Notes under the pieces: generated by a model
What the model saw: the letters and a program-made list of their open reading frames with translations, nothing else
Told to the model about the DNA's origin: nothing
Databases searched by the model: none
Made by a program: the position numbers and the translations under genes
Part shown: positions 60,448 through 64,000 of the stretch, in pieces
Position numbering within the stretch: the first letter of the stretch is position 1
Layout: the number at the start of each line of letters is the position of its first letter
DNA from: Eunapius fragilis
Lineage: Eukaryota; Porifera; Demospongiae; Spongillida; Spongillidae
DNA: 64,000 bases
Direction of reading: 5' to 3'
Assembly (NCBI GenBank): GCA_963681505.1
Contig: OY811980.1
Span: 5,020,504 to 5,084,503 of the forward strand

Positions 60448-60678
60448 TTAATAATCCTTGGTTATAGGTGCTGGTGAGTGTGTGAGTGGGAGGAGCGTGT
60501 CGCTTTCTAAATGCTCGTAATGTGCGTCTGGTTCAAAACGTTTGAAAATTTCTTTCATCGGCGTACCTAAATCGACGAACATGCACTCGGCGTGTATCAA
60601 CCTATTCTCTACGACTGCGTAAGTTAACGGTCTGTTGCGCATGACAAGTACACCACGCGCGCGCACACGAACATTCAC
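60448..60678 (-). other. Unidentified 76-residue open frame on minus strand
   Basis: Starts MNVRVRARGVLVMRNRPLTY and continues through FVDLGTPMKEIFKRFEPDAH. Residue composition looks protein-like rather than repeat-derived, and it is not part of the hAT remnant. No family recognised and no splice partner seen. It may be a chance frame. Confidence 0.25.
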
Positions 60679-60729
60679 ACATACGACCAGATCTTTTTCC
60701 TGGGTGTATATTAGGAAGAATCTCTTTTC

Positions 60730-61142
60730 TTTAGCTGATGCAAATTAACCGGTTGGATTGGTCTGTATCTCTAGCCGCTAGTCATTTATGTCATCTGGGT
60801 GTGGTCTATAGCCTGGGCAGAAATGTGTGTATTGTGTGTGTGTGTGTGTGTTTGTGTGTGTGTTTGTGTGTGTGTGTTTGTGTGTGTGTTTGTGTGTATG
60901 TGTGTGTATGTGTGTGTGTGTTTGTGTGTATATATGTGTGTGTGCACTTTTTCCTAGGATGTATTAGGAGAATCTCTTTATGTAACCGGTTGGGTTGGTC
61001 TATGCAGACTATGCCCTGGGCAAGAAGGAGTTTAAAAAATACTACCGTAAAGTACCACGAATAAGCTCCCCCCCCTCCGCCCCCAACCCGAGAACTTACA
61101 AAAAGTTGTGTCATCTGGGCGTGGTCTGTACCCTATGCAAGA

Positions 61143-61200
<58 letters not shown>

Positions 61201-61489
61201 ATGTGTGGTTTGTGTGTATGTGTGTGTGCTCTTTTTCCTGGGATGTATATTAGGAGAATCTCTTTATGTAACCGGTTGGGTTGGTCTGTGCCTTGGGCAA
61301 GAATGTGTGTGTGTGTGTGTGTGTGTGTGGGGTGTGTGTGTGTGTGTATGTGCTGTTTTTCCTGGATGCATGTTAGGAGAATCTCTTTATATAACCGGTT
61401 GATTTGGTCTGTGCCCTGAGCAAGAAGGAGTTAAATATCTCTAGACGCCAGTCAGTTGTGTCATCTTGTGGTCTGTACCCTGGGCAAGA

Positions 61490-61525
<36 letters not shown>

Positions 61526-61720
61526 CAGTGTATACACACACACACACACACACACACTCCCAGCTCTTTTTCCTAGGGTGTATATAAATCTTTTTAGCTG
61601 AAACCTGTTGGGTTGATCTGTACCCTGAGCAAGAATGGATTAAATATCTCTAGCTGCTAGTCAGTTGTGTCATGTGGGTGTGGCCTTTTACCTGGGCAAA
61701 AATGGGTTAATGTTTAAATC
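60730..61720. repeat. Tandem ~190-260 bp units, each carrying a GT microsatellite
   Basis: Recurring order: TAACCGGTTGG-TTGGTCTGT, CTCTAGCCGCTAGTCA, GTCATCTGGGTGTGGTCTGTA, CCTGGGCAAGAATG, (GT)n, CTTTTTCCTAGGATGTAT, GGAGAATCTCTTTATG. Seen about five times from 60730, with GT tracts at 60830, 61145, 61303 and 61491. The GT tract sits at the same place in each unit, so it was present before amplification. Confidence 0.85.

Positions 61721-64000
<2,280 letters not shown>

Overview
The window is metazoan nuclear DNA, most probably from a sponge (Porifera, likely a demosponge). It has intron-containing genes with short introns, calcium-binding EGF exons, a complete receptor tyrosine kinase, and dense transposon and satellite debris. 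The phylum is an inference from gene architecture and from the style of the non-LTR retrotransposons. No search could be run.

The core is a plus-strand cluster of three paralogous cell-surface receptor genes at about 4.2-11.4 kb, 30.6-35.5 kb and 50.6-57.6 kb. All three share an N-terminal ectodomain of about 165-178 residues with six conserved cysteines. I do not recognise this domain from any named family. It is encoded by one exon bounded by phase-1 introns. In every gene it is followed by a phase-1 EGF exon and ends in a single-pass membrane segment. Gene 1 has one EGF, a Ser/Thr-rich stalk and an apparently intact cytoplasmic tyrosine kinase. Gene 2 has three intact EGF exons plus one frameshifted exon. 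Gene 3 has fourteen EGF exons, each exactly 123 nt. Genes 2 and 3 end in short tyrosine-bearing tails without a kinase; the two tails resemble each other. The picture is a family with one signalling kinase and two kinase-less relatives, which might act as co-receptors, decoys or adhesion receptors.

The intergenic spaces are full of mobile DNA. Between genes 1 and 2 lie remnants of an integrase-type element, a ~3.8 kb region bounded by inverted arms of nearly 380 bp, foldback elements, two small elements with clear target-site duplications, several minisatellites and the first copy of a 1.3 kb duplicated repeat. Between genes 2 and 3 lie a decayed Ginger/gypsy-type integrase gene, two arrays of ~50 bp palindromic units bracketing a broken piggyBac-like transposase, three successive non-LTR retrotransposon copies with restriction-like endonuclease motifs, and the second copy of the 1.3 kb repeat. 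Downstream of gene 3 are a broken hAT transposase on the minus strand, tandem units each carrying a GT microsatellite, and a (GT)n tract of about 400 bp that runs off the window end.

Limits: exon boundaries were read by eye from splice consensus, phase and paralogue comparison. The start codon of gene 1 was not found. UTRs and promoters were not resolved. No rRNA, tRNA or CRISPR array was seen.
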